Of a stretch of DNA of 64,000 bases, positions 52,595 to 61,452 are shown one piece after another. This DNA is from Parafrankia irregularis (GTDB lineage: Bacteria > Actinomycetota > Actinomycetes > Frankiales > Frankiaceae). The stretch is taken from contig NZ_FAOZ01000007.1 of assembly GCF_001536285.1 (NCBI RefSeq), positions 13,360 to 77,359 of the forward strand. The letters run 5' to 3'. Made by a program: the position numbers and the translations under genes. Each line of letters begins with the position of its first letter. The first letter of the stretch is position 1. The notes under the pieces were generated by a model, which had not been told where the DNA came from, searched no databases, and worked only from the letters and a program-made list of their open reading frames with translations.

Positions 52595-53119
52595 CTACCC
52601 GCCGGCAACCGGACGTCCGGGCCTTGTCTGGACGGACATCTGGGGCACAGAGGTCCGGCGCCGGCAGCGTGTCGGCGCCGATGTTCGGCGGATCTGCATG
52701 TTTGATGCCGGTGTCGCCGAGGCTGTTTCCTGGGTGACAGGGCATGCGGTGGAGGTGGTCGCCAGCGACCGTCTGCAGAGTCGTGGTGTTGGCGCGCGGG
52801 GTCTGGGTGAGGGTGAGGGCGCCGTCGGGGTAGATGCGCGGCTGGACGTGCACGAGGACGTCGGCGGCGGCGCGGGCGAGGATGGGGCCTGGTCGACGGG
52901 GAGGGCGTCGCGGACCGTGCGCTGCAGGAGCTGATGTACGCGGCCGGTGCGGGTGGGGATGTGGTCGGCGAAGCTGAGGCGGCGCAGGGCCCCGAGTGCG
53001 TCGCGGGCGTCGTCGGCGGGAGGCGGCGGCCTGATCTCGTCGACGCCCGTGCAGGTCGCGGTACCGGCGAGCCCCTGGTGCAGCAGCTCGGTCCCCGCGG
53101 TGCGCACACCGGTACACAC
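52595..53119 (-). pseudogene. Possible frameshifted gene remnant, family not recognised
   Basis: The minus-strand frame gives a protein-like sequence (VDEIRPPP, DALGALRRLSFADHIPTRTG, LLQRTVRDALPVDQAP) that turns into low-complexity Ser/Pro/Arg text at about 52885. There the +1-type frame continues as PILARAAADVLVHVQPRIYPDGALTLTQT and on to about 52620. The switch looks like one frameshift in an older gene. No family named. Low confidence: GC-rich DNA makes false frames easily. Confidence 0.35.
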
Positions 53120-53319
53120 CGATCATCGACCCACCGCCCACGCGACCGAACTGAACATGCAATCCTGAGCAGCTCTTCCTCGATTCCCCACGCGCCCGCC
53201 GCGCTCGCCTCGCGGTCAACGCCGCCCTCACTGGTGCCATCTCGTCCTCGACACCCTCTTCGGCTCCGAGGCCCCTGGCACAAAGAACCCCCGGCCATCA
53301 CACTCCGCGGCGCTCCCGG

Positions 53320-53776
53320 TCAGAAAGGCGGCTCGTCGCTGTAACGACTGGCTCCAGGGTCCTCGACGGCACGCCGGTAACCAGAGCCGGGTGTCGGCAG
53401 CGGCGGTGTGATGGGTTCGGTGTCGATCGCGTCGTTCCACAGCTGTCGGGCGACTCGAGGCCGGTTTCATCGTCGTCCCTGTCCGGGAAGCGGTACTCGC
53501 CCAGGTTTCGGCCCGCCAGGTCGGCGAGCGCAGCGACGACGACGTTCACCCACCGCGGCGGCACGGCCCTACCCGGGAGCATCGGGCGGAATCGTCTCCC
53601 GACTCGCCGTGCCTGCCTGGCCGGGGTCGTCCTCCAGCCGCTCGCAGATCTGCCGCAGCGTGGCGCGGCCGGACGTCTCGGAACAGGAAGAGCAACTTCC
53701 CGGCGAAATAGTGGCGGGGCCCTTGAGAAAATTCCTTCTCAGGGGGCATCCGGCGGTTTCCGGTACCCGCAACCAT
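53320..53776 (-). pseudogene. Decayed HTH-domain protein with three frameshifts
   Basis: Three reading frames in turn carry one recognisable actinobacterial N-terminal HTH module: FAGKLLFLFRDVRP (to about 53675), then GRATLRQICERLEDDPGQAGTASRETI (to about 53590), then MLPGRAVPPRWVNVVVAALADLAG (to about 53510), then VARQLWNDAIDTEPI ending at a TGA at 53322-53320. In intact members these join as ATLRQICERLExD...SRETIRRML...VPPRWxxVxAVxxALxDLAG...LW. At least three frameshifts separate them, so the gene is dead. The family assignment is from memory of that pattern. Confidence 0.62.
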
Positions 53777-53842
53777 CTGACCTCAACCAGAGATCGGAAA
53801 ATTATCCGAGCAGTTTCGGCTCTAGGCCGTCTTCGTCTCCTC

Positions 53843-53879
53843 TAGTGTTTTTGCTTGACTCGTATGGGAACACTATATG
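53843..53879 (+). promoter_or_regulatory. Sigma70-like promoter framed by a 7-bp inverted repeat
   Basis: TTGCTT (53851-53856) and TATATG (53874-53879) are spaced 17 bp. TAGTGTT (53843-53849) and AACACTA (53869-53875) form a perfect inverted repeat around the spacer, suggesting an operator. It drives the repeat-protein gene starting at 53924. Confidence 0.6.
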
Positions 53880-53923
53880 CAGCCCTGATCATGCGGATCC
53901 GCCAAGCGGTGAAGGGGATGGTA

Positions 53924-54325
53924 ATGGCTGTAAAGAAGAGGTCTGCGCGTACGTTGGCTGTGGCGGCGGTTTCCGCTTCGGCATTTTTTGGTTCCGCGAT
54001 GGTTGCGCAAGACCAGGCGATGGCCGCGCCAAGATCGAAAATTGTATGCGGGTGCTTCCCCGTCACCCAACCCGCTGGTGGCGGCGCGAGCAAGAACACG
54101 AACATCAACATCAACATCAACCAGAACCCGCCCAAGCCGAAGCCGGATCCGAACAAGCCGGATCCGAACAAGCCGGATCCGACCAAGACGGATCCGACCA
54201 AGACGGATCCGACCAAGACGGATCCGACCAAGACGGATCCGACCAAGACGGATCCGACCAAGACGGATCCGACCAAGACGGATCCGACCAAGCCGAAGCA
54301 GCTGGCTCCTGGCGAGACGGGATGA
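53924..54325 (+). CDS. Secreted DPTKT-repeat protein
   Basis: 133 aa from ATG 53924 (AAGGGG at 6 bp; ATG 53918 also in frame). Signal peptide: KKRSARTLAVAAVSASAFFGSAMVAQDQAMA, with cleavage probably after AMA. Mature part begins APRSKIVCGCFPVTQPAGG, an Asn/Ile stretch NTNINININQN, then ten pentapeptides (DPNKP twice, DPTKT seven times, DPTKP) and a short tail. The repeat resembles extended Pro/Thr linkers of wall-associated proteins; CxC could bind metal or form a disulfide. Lower GC than neighbours. Unknown function. Confidence 0.8.
   Translation: MAVKKRSARTLAVAAVSASAFFGSAMVAQDQAMAAPRSKIVCGCFPVTQPAGGGASKNTNINININQNPPKPKPDPNKPDPNKPDPTKTDPTKTDPTKTDPTKTDPTKTDPTKTDPTKTDPTKPKQLAPGETG
54146..54295 (+). 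repeat. Ten 15-bp tandem repeats (DPTKT/DPNKP)
   Basis: Units gatccgaccaagacg (seven identical copies) with variant end units. Identical copies at the DNA level imply recent expansion and likely length polymorphism between strains. Confidence 0.92.
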
Positions 54326-54562
54326 CCTCGGCTCTCCCCCGGTGGCACTGGAGGGCCTGCCAGAAAGACTTGGTCAGGCGTTGATCGGCTGGTTGCGGGC
54401 GAGAGAAGCAGGCTCCAGTGGAAGATTGATGATCTGACTCGCGGGCACGCACACGTGCAGCGATTCCGCAACTCGTCGCTGCGTGGATGCCGTACGTGCC
54501 CCCCAGCGGAGGTCGGCGTCCGCGGATGACGAAGCACCCGTTCAGGCAGGTGCGACAGTCGC

Positions 54563-54600
54563 CTATCGATATTCGATAGAATACTATCGTAGCTCGATAG
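54563..54600. promoter_or_regulatory. Two 17-bp palindromic operators upstream of the DUF2975-XRE operon
   Basis: CTATCGATATTCGATAG (54563-54579) and CTATCGTAGCTCGATAG (54584-54600) share CTATCG/CGATAG arms and are centred 21 bp apart, two helical turns. The second abuts the GGAAGG RBS of the 54613 gene. This fits repression by the downstream XRE protein or a PadR-like factor. Confidence 0.72.
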
Positions 54601-54612
54601 GAAGGCTGGGCC

Positions 54613-55104
54613 ATGGGAAAGCTGACCGTTCGCGCGCTGCGTGCCGTGCTCGTGATCGTGCTCGCCGGAACCGTGTTCGTGCAGGCGGGGCTGCTGTGGG
54701 CGTTGGTCGGCGGGAGCGACCCTGAGGTCGGGTCGCTCCCGCTGGCCCCGCTGCGCGTGATCACGATCCTGGGCATGGTGTCGGTCCAGGTCGTCCTGGT
54801 CTGCGTGGGGCGGCTGGTGACGATGGTGCGCCGCGGGACCGTGTTCTCCCACGCCGCCTTCAGGTACGTGGACGGCGTGATCGCCGCGATCGTGGCAGCT
54901 GCCCTCCTGTGGTTCGTGGTCACGGGCCTCAACGCGCCGGGCCAGCGGGACGATCCAGGCGTCACCGTCATCATGGGCGGGGTCGGCCTGGCCATCCTGG
55001 GAGTCGCGCTCATCGTGCTCGTGCTGCGGATGCTGCTTGCTCAGGCCGTCGCGCGTGACGTCGAGGCGTCGCGGCTGCAGGCCGAGCTGGACACGGTGAT
55101 CTGA
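54613..55104 (+). CDS. DUF2975 membrane protein
   Basis: 163 aa; ATG with GGAAGG at 7 bp. Four membrane segments (LRAVLVIVLAGTVFVQAGLL; ITILGMVSVQVVLVCVGRL; GVIAAIVAAALLWFVV; VGLAILGVALIVLVLRMLL) and the family motif RLVTMVRRGTVFSHAAFRYVD. DUF2975 genes are typically paired with a small XRE regulator, as here (stop and start overlap TGATG at 55102-55106). Role unknown; possibly a membrane partner that holds or releases the regulator. Confidence 0.88.
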   Translation: MGKLTVRALRAVLVIVLAGTVFVQAGLLWALVGGSDPEVGSLPLAPLRVITILGMVSVQVVLVCVGRLVTMVRRGTVFSHAAFRYVDGVIAAIVAAALLWFVVTGLNAPGQRDDPGVTVIMGGVGLAILGVALIVLVLRMLLAQAVARDVEASRLQAELDTVI

Positions 55105-55388
55105 TGCCGATCGCCGTCGACATCGACGTGATGCTGGCCAGGCGGAAGATGTCCGTGGGCGAGCTCGCGGACCGCGTCGGGATCACTCCCGCCAACCTGG
55201 CGGTACTCAAGAACGGCCGCGCCAGGGCGGTGCGCTTCGCGACCCTCGCGGCGCTCTGCGAGGCGCTCGACTGCCAGCCGGGTGACCTGCTGCGCTGGGA
55301 GCCTGAGGACGCCCCGGGCGGATGTAGGACGCGCGACTTGGATGGCAAGCCTGAGCTGCGCACTGCTGCAACCGCGCCGGAGTCCTGA
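55104..55388 (+). CDS. XRE-family transcriptional regulator (HTH_26)
   Basis: 94 aa. HTH: DIDVMLARRKMSVGELADRVGITPANLAVLKNGRARAVRFATLAALCEALDCQPGDLLRWE (residues about 6-66), the short Cro/C1-type domain of HTH_26. It overlaps the DUF2975 stop by 1 bp (TGATG), so translation is coupled. Likely represses its own operon at the 54563-54600 palindromes. C-terminal tail is short and Ala-rich. Confidence 0.9.
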   Translation: MPIAVDIDVMLARRKMSVGELADRVGITPANLAVLKNGRARAVRFATLAALCEALDCQPGDLLRWEPEDAPGGCRTRDLDGKPELRTAATAPES

Positions 55389-55451
55389 TCCACCCACTGC
55401 ACATCTGGCCCGTCCGAGGTCGCTGTGGCCGTTCCCGCGCATGGTGGCACC

Positions 55452-56033
55452 ATGACCGCCATGCGTCTGGGCACCGCCGATCATCTCGGCTGGGCTGTGG
55501 CCGTCACGGCGACGGAGGACCATCAGGTCGTGGACCGCCGGCGGATCGAGCTGATCGAACCAGGCCTGCCGGTGGCGCCGATCCACCACTGCGGTGGTCC
55601 GCACCAGCTCCATCGGTCGGGGGAGCCGCTGCGCGACGCCGAACTCGCGGCCCTGGTGGCCGAGGTCCGAGCCTCGGCGCTCCGGGCCGCTTCGGCGGCC
55701 TTGGACGAGCTGGTCGCGGCGTTGCCCGCACCGATCGTCTCGCTCTCGCTGCGGACCTGGCCGGCCAGCTTCCCGGCCGACATCGCCGTGCAACGACGCG
55801 TCCCGTACGAGAGCCGTGCCGACGCCGTCATGTACCGACAGGTGCTCGCCGACGTGGCGCGAAACCGCGGCTGGGTGATCCATTCCTATGACCCGAGGAC
55901 CGTTGAGGCTGAAGCGGTCCGTGGGCTGGGCGAGCGCACGGATGAGGTGCTGCGCGGACCACGGGCAACGCTGGGGCCACCCTGGGGGAAGGATCACCGA
56001 GTCGCCTTCGCGGCAACGATCGTGGCCGCGTGA
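55452..56033 (+). CDS. Conserved hypothetical actinobacterial protein
   Basis: 193 aa from ATG 55452 (ATG 55461 alternative). GTADHLGWAVAVTATEDHQVVDRRRIELIEPGLPVAPIHH (about residues 6-46), ALPAPIVSLSLRTWPASFPADIAVQ and YRQVLADVARNRGWVIHSYDP match an actinobacterial hypothetical family I have seen but cannot name. The DHLGW...VVDRR start recalls ribonuclease-H-like folds, tentative. No signal or membrane segment. Convergent with the sensor kinase beyond the 56.2-kb hairpins. Confidence 0.7.
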   Translation: MTAMRLGTADHLGWAVAVTATEDHQVVDRRRIELIEPGLPVAPIHHCGGPHQLHRSGEPLRDAELAALVAEVRASALRAASAALDELVAALPAPIVSLSLRTWPASFPADIAVQRRVPYESRADAVMYRQVLADVARNRGWVIHSYDPRTVEAEAVRGLGERTDEVLRGPRATLGPPWGKDHRVAFAATIVAA

Positions 56034-56370
56034 TCTCATCTGTGGTCTGAGGCTCCGTTGGCTCCGGGCGATGCCGGCGGAGCCTGCGATTCTGGCGAAC
56101 TCGGCGGGAATGTGGGTTTACCCCGCGTGCGGCGACCCACCGGGGATTCCGCGCCGCCGCACGGCGCCGGCCATTCTTGCCAATAGGGGCGAATAGGGCA
56201 CAGTACCGATTGGCAAACCGCAAGAAGTAAGGATTTCGGTCGCTGTAGCAGCCAAAATCCTCAATTCTTGCTCGGGAGCAGTGGTGGCGGCGGACGCCCG
56301 AAGCTTGGGAGTCTGGGGCGACGAAAATCCTCAACACTTCGGATGGCTGCGCCCAGGGCCGTGCGCGACG
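56034..56370. other. Convergent intergenic region with nested hairpins
   Basis: 336 bp between converging genes. It holds an inverted repeat TTGCCAAT (56177-56184) / ATTGGCAA (56209-56216), flanked by TTCTTG/CAAGAA; the 52-nt palindrome 56220-56271; and a half-copy near 56319-56341. It probably ends transcription from both sides. No gene. Confidence 0.6.
56220..56271. repeat. 52-nt palindromic element, copy 2
   Basis: Left arm GCAAGAAGTAAGGATTTCGG pairs with a right arm whose reverse complement reads GCAAGAATTGAGGATTTTGG (17 of 20 match). Same length and consensus as the element at 37424-37475. Confidence 0.8.
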
Positions 56371-58149
56371 TCACAGAGGCGCGGTCCAGCGTAGGTGGGT
56401 TCCGCCGCCGGGCGGGGTCGAGAGGGAGAAGCTGCCGCCGACGATCTCCGCCCGGGTGCGCAGGTTGTCGAGGCCGCTGCGGCGGGTCGAGCTGCCGAGG
56501 CCGACGCCGTCGTCGATCGCGTCGAGGGTCACGCTGTCGCCCTGCACGGCGAGTCGCAGCTCGGCGGCGCCGGCGCGGGCGTGGCGGGCGGTGTTGGTCA
56601 GGGCCTCCCGGGCGGCGGCGATGAGATGGTCGGTGAGGCGGTCGTCCACCAGCGACTCCAGAGGGCCGGTCAGCGTGATCGTCGGGGTGAAGCCGAGCGC
56701 CGGCCGGATGTCGTCGCAGATCTCCTCCAGCGCGCCGCGCAGCCGGGCGACCCTTGTCGGGTGAGCGCTGCGGAGCTCGAAGATCGTGCGCCGGATGTCC
56801 TTGATGGTGGCGTCGATGTCCTCGATGTAGCTGGTGATGCGGTCGGAGTTGGACGGGTTCTCGTACTGCGCGAGGTCCTGCATGCCGAGCGCGACGGCGA
56901 ACAGCCGCTGGATGACATGGTCGTGCAGGTCGCGCGCGATGCGTCCGCGGTCGGCGAGGACGAGCAGGCGTTCCTGGTCGGCCTTGGCGTGGCCGAGCTC
57001 GAGGGCGATCGCGATGTGGCCGGCGAAGCTGGTGGCCAGGGTGAGATCGGTGTCGGTGAAGGCCGGCGCGCCATGGTCACGCCCGACGAGCAGGGCTCCG
57101 TCGCACTGGTCGAGGCCGGCGACGAGCGGGACGACCATCAGCGGCCCGGTACCTGCGGTGCGTTCGTCGGGAAGGGCGTCGAGCTGGGCGTTGTCGACCC
57201 GTAGTGCCTGGCGCTCGGTGAGGACCCGGCCGGTCAGGGTGTGCTCCAGCGGGATGCGCCGACCCGCCCGGCCGGCGACGCCGCCACCGCCACCGCCACC
57301 GCCACCGGTGCCGCCACCGGTGCCGTTGCCGGCCCCGGAACCGGCCGCTCCGGGTGCACCGGCGGCGGCGACGGCGATGCGGGCGTGGTCGTCCGGGCCG
57401 TTCTCGGCGCGCAGCGCCAGCGCGACGAACGAGGCGTCGGCGACTTCGAGCACACGCTGGGCCAGCGCGTCGAGCGCGTCGTCGGCCCCGGCCATGAACA
57501 GCCTGGTGATCTCGGCCGAGGCGGTCATCCACAGATGCCGCTGCTGCGATTCGTGGTAGAGCCGGGCGTTCTCGATGGCCACCCCGGCGTTGGCCGCCAG
57601 GGCGAGGGCGAGCTCCTCGTCCTCGGCGGTGAACGGCATGCCGTCGTGCTTGTCGGTCAGATACAGGTTCCCGAACACGGCGCCGCGCACCATGATCGGG
57701 ACACCGAGGAACGTCCGCATCGGTGGGTGGCCCGGCGGGAAGCCGTAGGCGCTGGGGTCCTCGGCGATGTCGTCGACGCGCCGCGGCCGCTGGTCGTCGA
57801 TCAGCAGCCCGAGGATGCCCTGCCCGGTGGGCAGGTACCGGATCCGGGCGACCTCGGCGTCGGTCATGCCCGCGTGGACGAACTCCTCCAGCGTGCGGTC
57901 GGGAGCGATCACACCGAGGGCACCGTAGCGGGCCCCGAGCAGGTCCGTCGCGGCCTCGACGATGTGCCGGAGCAGCACCGGAAGCCGCAGGTCCGTGGCG
58001 ATGAGCCGGTTCGCCTGCAGCAGGCCGCGCAGCCGGCTCTGGGTCGCCAGGACGTCCTGGGCCCGCTCGACGAGCTGGGTCAGCAGGTCGTCGAGCTCGA
58101 GCCGGGCAACCGTCGGAAACATCAGGCCGTCGCCGGGTCCGCCGGTCAT
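56371..58149 (-). CDS. DevS/DosT-like GAF-domain sensor histidine kinase
   Basis: 592 aa from ATG 58149 (a longer frame exists; ATG near 58122 is also possible). Two GAF domains (about 45-185: LLGARYGALGVIAPDRTLEEFVH, GVPIMVRGAVFGNLYLTDK; about 205-370, interrupted by a poly-Gly stretch). Then HisKA_3 DHp ADRGRIARDLHDHVIQRLFAVAL (His about 407) and HATPase (REALTNTARHARA, DDGVGL, GGSFSLSTPPGGGTHLRW). In mycobacteria the relatives DevS/DosT sense hypoxia, NO or CO through haem in GAF-A. No DevR partner in the window. Located 232 bp after the APH/ATPase gene. Confidence 0.88.
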   Translation of the reverse strand: MTGGPGDGLMFPTVARLELDDLLTQLVERAQDVLATQSRLRGLLQANRLIATDLRLPVLLRHIVEAATDLLGARYGALGVIAPDRTLEEFVHAGMTDAEVARIRYLPTGQGILGLLIDDQRPRRVDDIAEDPSAYGFPPGHPPMRTFLGVPIMVRGAVFGNLYLTDKHDGMPFTAEDEELALALAANAGVAIENARLYHESQQRHLWMTASAEITRLFMAGADDALDALAQRVLEVADASFVALALRAENGPDDHARIAVAAAGAPGAAGSGAGNGTGGGTGGGGGGGGGVAGRAGRRIPLEHTLTGRVLTERQALRVDNAQLDALPDERTAGTGPLMVVPLVAGLDQCDGALLVGRDHGAPAFTDTDLTLATSFAGHIAIALELGHAKADQERLLVLADRGRIARDLHDHVIQRLFAVALGMQDLAQYENPSNSDRITSYIEDIDATIKDIRRTIFELRSAHPTRVARLRGALEEICDDIRPALGFTPTITLTGPLESLVDDRLTDHLIAAAREALTNTARHARAGAAELRLAVQGDSVTLDAIDDGVGLGSSTRRSGLDNLRTRAEIVGGSFSLSTPPGGGTHLRWTAPL

Positions 58150-58381
58150 GGCGACCGCGACGGGCGCGACGGGCGCCACTGGTGGCATTTGCCCGGCCTG
58201 CGGCAGCGGCGGTGTGAGTGAAGGGCCCGTGGTGCCCGTGGGGCGCGGGGCGGGGTGCCTGGCCGGAGGCGGGGACGCGGCGGACCGCGACGCGGCCGCG
58301 GGCGCGAGCGGGCCCGGGAGCGGGTGGGCGGTCGGTGCGGAGGCTGGGTGGGTGGCCTCCGGCGGGCGGGTGGACGGCGGT

Positions 58382-59947
58382 TCACCGGGCCGCCCGCCGC
58401 GCCGCCCGGTGGATGTCGGACGGCGTGGGTCCGTGTTCAAGGGTCTTCGCCTCCGGCCACGGGTCGGTGTGGAAGGTGTGCTCCGGACCGGCCGACGTCG
58501 ACCGGTCGAGGTGGGTGCCAGCGCCGGCGGTGGCGATTCCCGCTCCGGGCCCGGGGGGCGCGCAGCGGAGCTGGATGAGGTCGGTGAACGTCGCGCGGGC
58601 GAGGGCGGCGGCCTGCTCCCGGTCGTGGCGGCGGGCCCAGGACGCGTCGATGACCACCGTCTCACCGCGTTCGACGGCGGTCCTGGCCCGGCGCAGCAGC
58701 TCGTCGCGGACCGCCGTCGCGGTGGCGGCGGTCGCGGCGGTGTCGGGGGTCGTGGCGGTGGCGGTCGCGGTGGTCACAGTGGTCGCGGTGGTGGTCGCGG
58801 TGACCGCAGCGGTGGTCGGGGCGTCCGTCCAGCCGGCCGGGGCCAGGTGGGCGAGCTCGCGCTCGACCGACGCGGCCCGCAGCAGCGTCCAGCCCTCGCT
58901 CTCGGCGAGTCCGGCGGCCACCGCGGAACGTCCGGTGTCCGCCGCGCCGCCGACGATGATGAGCCGGATCCGCCCGCGGCGCAGGCTCGCCAGCGCCAGC
59001 GAGGCCAGCGCCCGGGCTTCCGCCGCGGCGGCGGTCGCGCCCTGCGCGTACTGCGTGCAGGCGATCCGGCACATGGTGAACGCTCGGTACGCGATGTAGA
59101 GGCTTTCCAGCGACAGCGGATGGGTCACCGCGGTGTAGGCGCGGTACTGGTCGAGCAGGAACCGGCTGAGGTCGGGCCGGCCGAGGCGCTCGAGGTCCAT
59201 CGCGAGGAAGGCGATGTCGGACAGGACGTCCCCGACCCGCAGGCGCCGGTCGAACTCCAGGCAGTCCAGGATGCGCGGACCGTCGTCGAGGCAGTAGATG
59301 TCGTCGGCGAGCAGATCGCCGTGCCCGTCGCGGATGCGTCCGTCGCGCTGCCGTTCGCGCAGCAGCGGTGCCCGGCCGTCGAGGTAGCGGTTCGCGAGGT
59401 GGCGGATGGCGTCGATGGTGGTCGTGTCGAGCACCGGTCCGAGGAACGGCTCGATGCTTTCGAGCACCTCGTCCCACAGCCAGCGCAGGTTCGCGGTGGA
59501 CCCGGCCTCGGTGATCTCCGGCGAGGTGGCGGCGCGGGCGTGGAAGTCGGCGAGCAGCCGGGCGACGGCCCGCAGCGGTCCGGTGACGTCGCTGCCGGCG
59601 GCGAGCAGGGCGGAGAGCCGGCGCTCCGCGGGCAGGCGGCGCATCACGACCATGTGGTCGAGCGCCGTACCGTCGGGGCCGAGAATGTCGGCGACGCCCA
59701 GATACACGTCGGGGGCGAGCCGGCGGTTGAGATTGACCTCGGCCTGGCAGGCGGCGAGACGTGCCTCACGCGTACGGAAATCGAGGAACCCGAGATCGGC
59801 CGTCTTCTTTATTTTGTAGACCCGGTCACCGAGGAACACGAGGACGGACGTCAGCGTCTCGGACAGAGCCGCGGGCAGGCCTGGCACAGCGCCGAGACCG
59901 TGTCCGGCGCCTACGGGGACCGCGATGCCGGTCGTCGCCATACCCAT
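58382..59947 (-). CDS. APH-like/AAA bifunctional protein (Rv2004c-like)
   Basis: 521 aa. N-terminal half is an aminoglycoside-phosphotransferase-like fold: SVLVFLGDRVYKIKKTADLGFLDF, MVVMRRLPAERRLSALL, DGHGDLLADDIYCLDDGPRILDCLEFDRRLRVGDVLSDIAF (about 208-250; catalytic-loop Asp and metal Asp). C-terminal half is a kinase-type P-loop domain: LIIVGGAADTGRSAVAAGLA, with Arg in place of the Walker-A Lys, and ETVVIDASWARRHDREQA. A Thr/Ala repeat (about 375-410) is inserted between. Similar to M. tuberculosis Rv2004c of the DosR regulon, fitting its DevS-like neighbour. Substrate unknown. Confidence 0.85.
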   Translation of the reverse strand: MGMATTGIAVPVGAGHGLGAVPGLPAALSETLTSVLVFLGDRVYKIKKTADLGFLDFRTREARLAACQAEVNLNRRLAPDVYLGVADILGPDGTALDHMVVMRRLPAERRLSALLAAGSDVTGPLRAVARLLADFHARAATSPEITEAGSTANLRWLWDEVLESIEPFLGPVLDTTTIDAIRHLANRYLDGRAPLLRERQRDGRIRDGHGDLLADDIYCLDDGPRILDCLEFDRRLRVGDVLSDIAFLAMDLERLGRPDLSRFLLDQYRAYTAVTHPLSLESLYIAYRAFTMCRIACTQYAQGATAAAAEARALASLALASLRRGRIRLIIVGGAADTGRSAVAAGLAESEGWTLLRAASVERELAHLAPAGWTDAPTTAAVTATTTATTVTTATATATTPDTAATAATATAVRDELLRRARTAVERGETVVIDASWARRHDREQAAALARATFTDLIQLRCAPPGPGAGIATAGAGTHLDRSTSAGPEHTFHTDPWPEAKTLEHGPTPSDIHRAARRAAR

Positions 59948-60291
59948 GGAATGAGACTGCCGGTCGACCCCCGGGAATCGCAGCGTGCGTGAGTCGGGCT
60001 GCGGGCGTCCGAAGGTCGCACCCTCGGGGGAGGAAGGTCACCCGGGCAGGCGGTGCCCGCGGGCGGGGTGATGGCGCGGGCACCGGCGGCGTCGGCGCTG
60101 GTCATGGCCCTGCCCTGACCGGTCGGCCCGGCCGGTGACCGTCGAACGCCGGGGACACCGGGCCGTGCGACCGGTCCGCCGCCCGGGCCTTTCGTCCCGA
60201 ATGCGGCCGGGGCGACGGACGGATGACGGACCGGCGGACATTCCCGGGCCGAGGTGGTTGCAATGACCGGTGGTGGCGATAGCGTCGCACG

Positions 60292-61353
60292 ATGGCGGCA
60301 GCGCAGTACGGCGAGCCCATCGAGCTGGACGTCTCCGGCCGGACGGTGCGGGTCAGCAATCCCGACCGGATCTACTTTCCCGAGGCGGGCGTCACGAAGA
60401 TCGACCTTGTCCGTTACTACCTCTCCGTCGGCGAAGGGATCGTCCGTGCGCTGAACCAGCGGCCGACGACGATGGAGCGATGGCCGAACGGCGTGATCGA
60501 GGGTGCTCGTCTCACCCAGCGCGACGGCACACCGGGTGACGCCTTTTACCAGAAACGCGTGCCCAGGAACGCGCCCGACTTCGTCCGGACCGCGCGCATC
60601 ACCTTCCCCAGCGGCCGCGCCGCCGACGAGATCTGCGTGACCGAGGCGGCGGTCGTCGCCTGGGCGGTGAACCTGGGCACCATCACCTTTCATCCGTGGC
60701 CGGTGCGTAGCTCCGACGTGGACCACCCCGACGAGCTGCGGATCGATCTCGACCCCCAGCCGGGCACCGACTTCGCCGACGCGGTCGTCGTCGCGGAGGA
60801 GGCCCACGCGCTGCTCGACGAGCTGGGCTGGACCGGCTGGCCGAAGACCAGCGGCGGCCGCGGCCTGCACGTCTACGTCCGGATCGAGCCGCGGTGGACG
60901 TTCACGCAGGTCCGCCAGGCCGCCATCGCGTTCGGCCGGGAGCTGGAACGCCGCCGCCCCGACCTGGTCACCACCAGCTGGTGGAAGGAGGAACGCGGCG
61001 CCAAGGTGTTCGTCGACTACAACCAGAATGCTCGAGACCGCACGATCGCGTCGGCGTACTCGGCACGGCCGCGGCCCTGGGCGCCGGTGTCCACCCCGGT
61101 GAGCTGGGAGGAGCTGCCCGACCTCGAACCGCGCGACTTCACCGTCATCACCGTGCCAGACCGCCTCGCCCGCCTCGGCGACCCGTGGGCGGGCATCGAC
61201 GACACCCGGCACGAGCTCACACCTCTGCTGCAGTGGTGGGAGCGGGACGTCGGTGAGCACGGCCTGACGGACCTGCCCTACCCGCCGGACCATCCCAAGA
61301 TGGCCGGCGAGCCCCGCCGCGTGCAGCCCAGCCGCGCGAAGAAGACCACCTGA
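60292..61353 (+). CDS. ligD: LigD polymerase domain (NHEJ primase-polymerase), stand-alone
   Basis: 353 aa. AEP/LigD-Pol motifs: VRVSNPDRIYFPEAGVTKIDLVRYYL, RVPRNAPDFVRTARI, LGTITFHPWPVRSSDVDHPDELRIDLDPQPG (two catalytic Asp in DLDP), TSGGRGLHVYVRI, VFVDYNQNARDRTIASAYSARPRPWAPVSTPVSWEEL (about 240-275). It adds ribonucleotides or dNTPs at broken DNA ends. No ligase or nuclease domain is attached, as usual for the split LigD of several actinomycetes, and no Ku is near. Divergent from the APH/ATPase gene. Confidence 0.93.
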   Translation: MAAAQYGEPIELDVSGRTVRVSNPDRIYFPEAGVTKIDLVRYYLSVGEGIVRALNQRPTTMERWPNGVIEGARLTQRDGTPGDAFYQKRVPRNAPDFVRTARITFPSGRAADEICVTEAAVVAWAVNLGTITFHPWPVRSSDVDHPDELRIDLDPQPGTDFADAVVVAEEAHALLDELGWTGWPKTSGGRGLHVYVRIEPRWTFTQVRQAAIAFGRELERRRPDLVTTSWWKEERGAKVFVDYNQNARDRTIASAYSARPRPWAPVSTPVSWEELPDLEPRDFTVITVPDRLARLGDPWAGIDDTRHELTPLLQWWERDVGEHGLTDLPYPPDHPKMAGEPRRVQPSRAKKTT

Positions 61354-61452
61354 CGACATCCCGTGGCAGGCGGTGGGCCGACCTTCGCGTACGCTGATCC
61401 ACATACCCGAGGTCCCGTTCCGGTTGCCGTCGGTCAGGGGGGAGTCGGCGCG

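Noticed and set aside
54146-54295. CRISPR-like array
   Set aside because: 15-bp units are directly adjacent with no spacers and lie within a coding frame.
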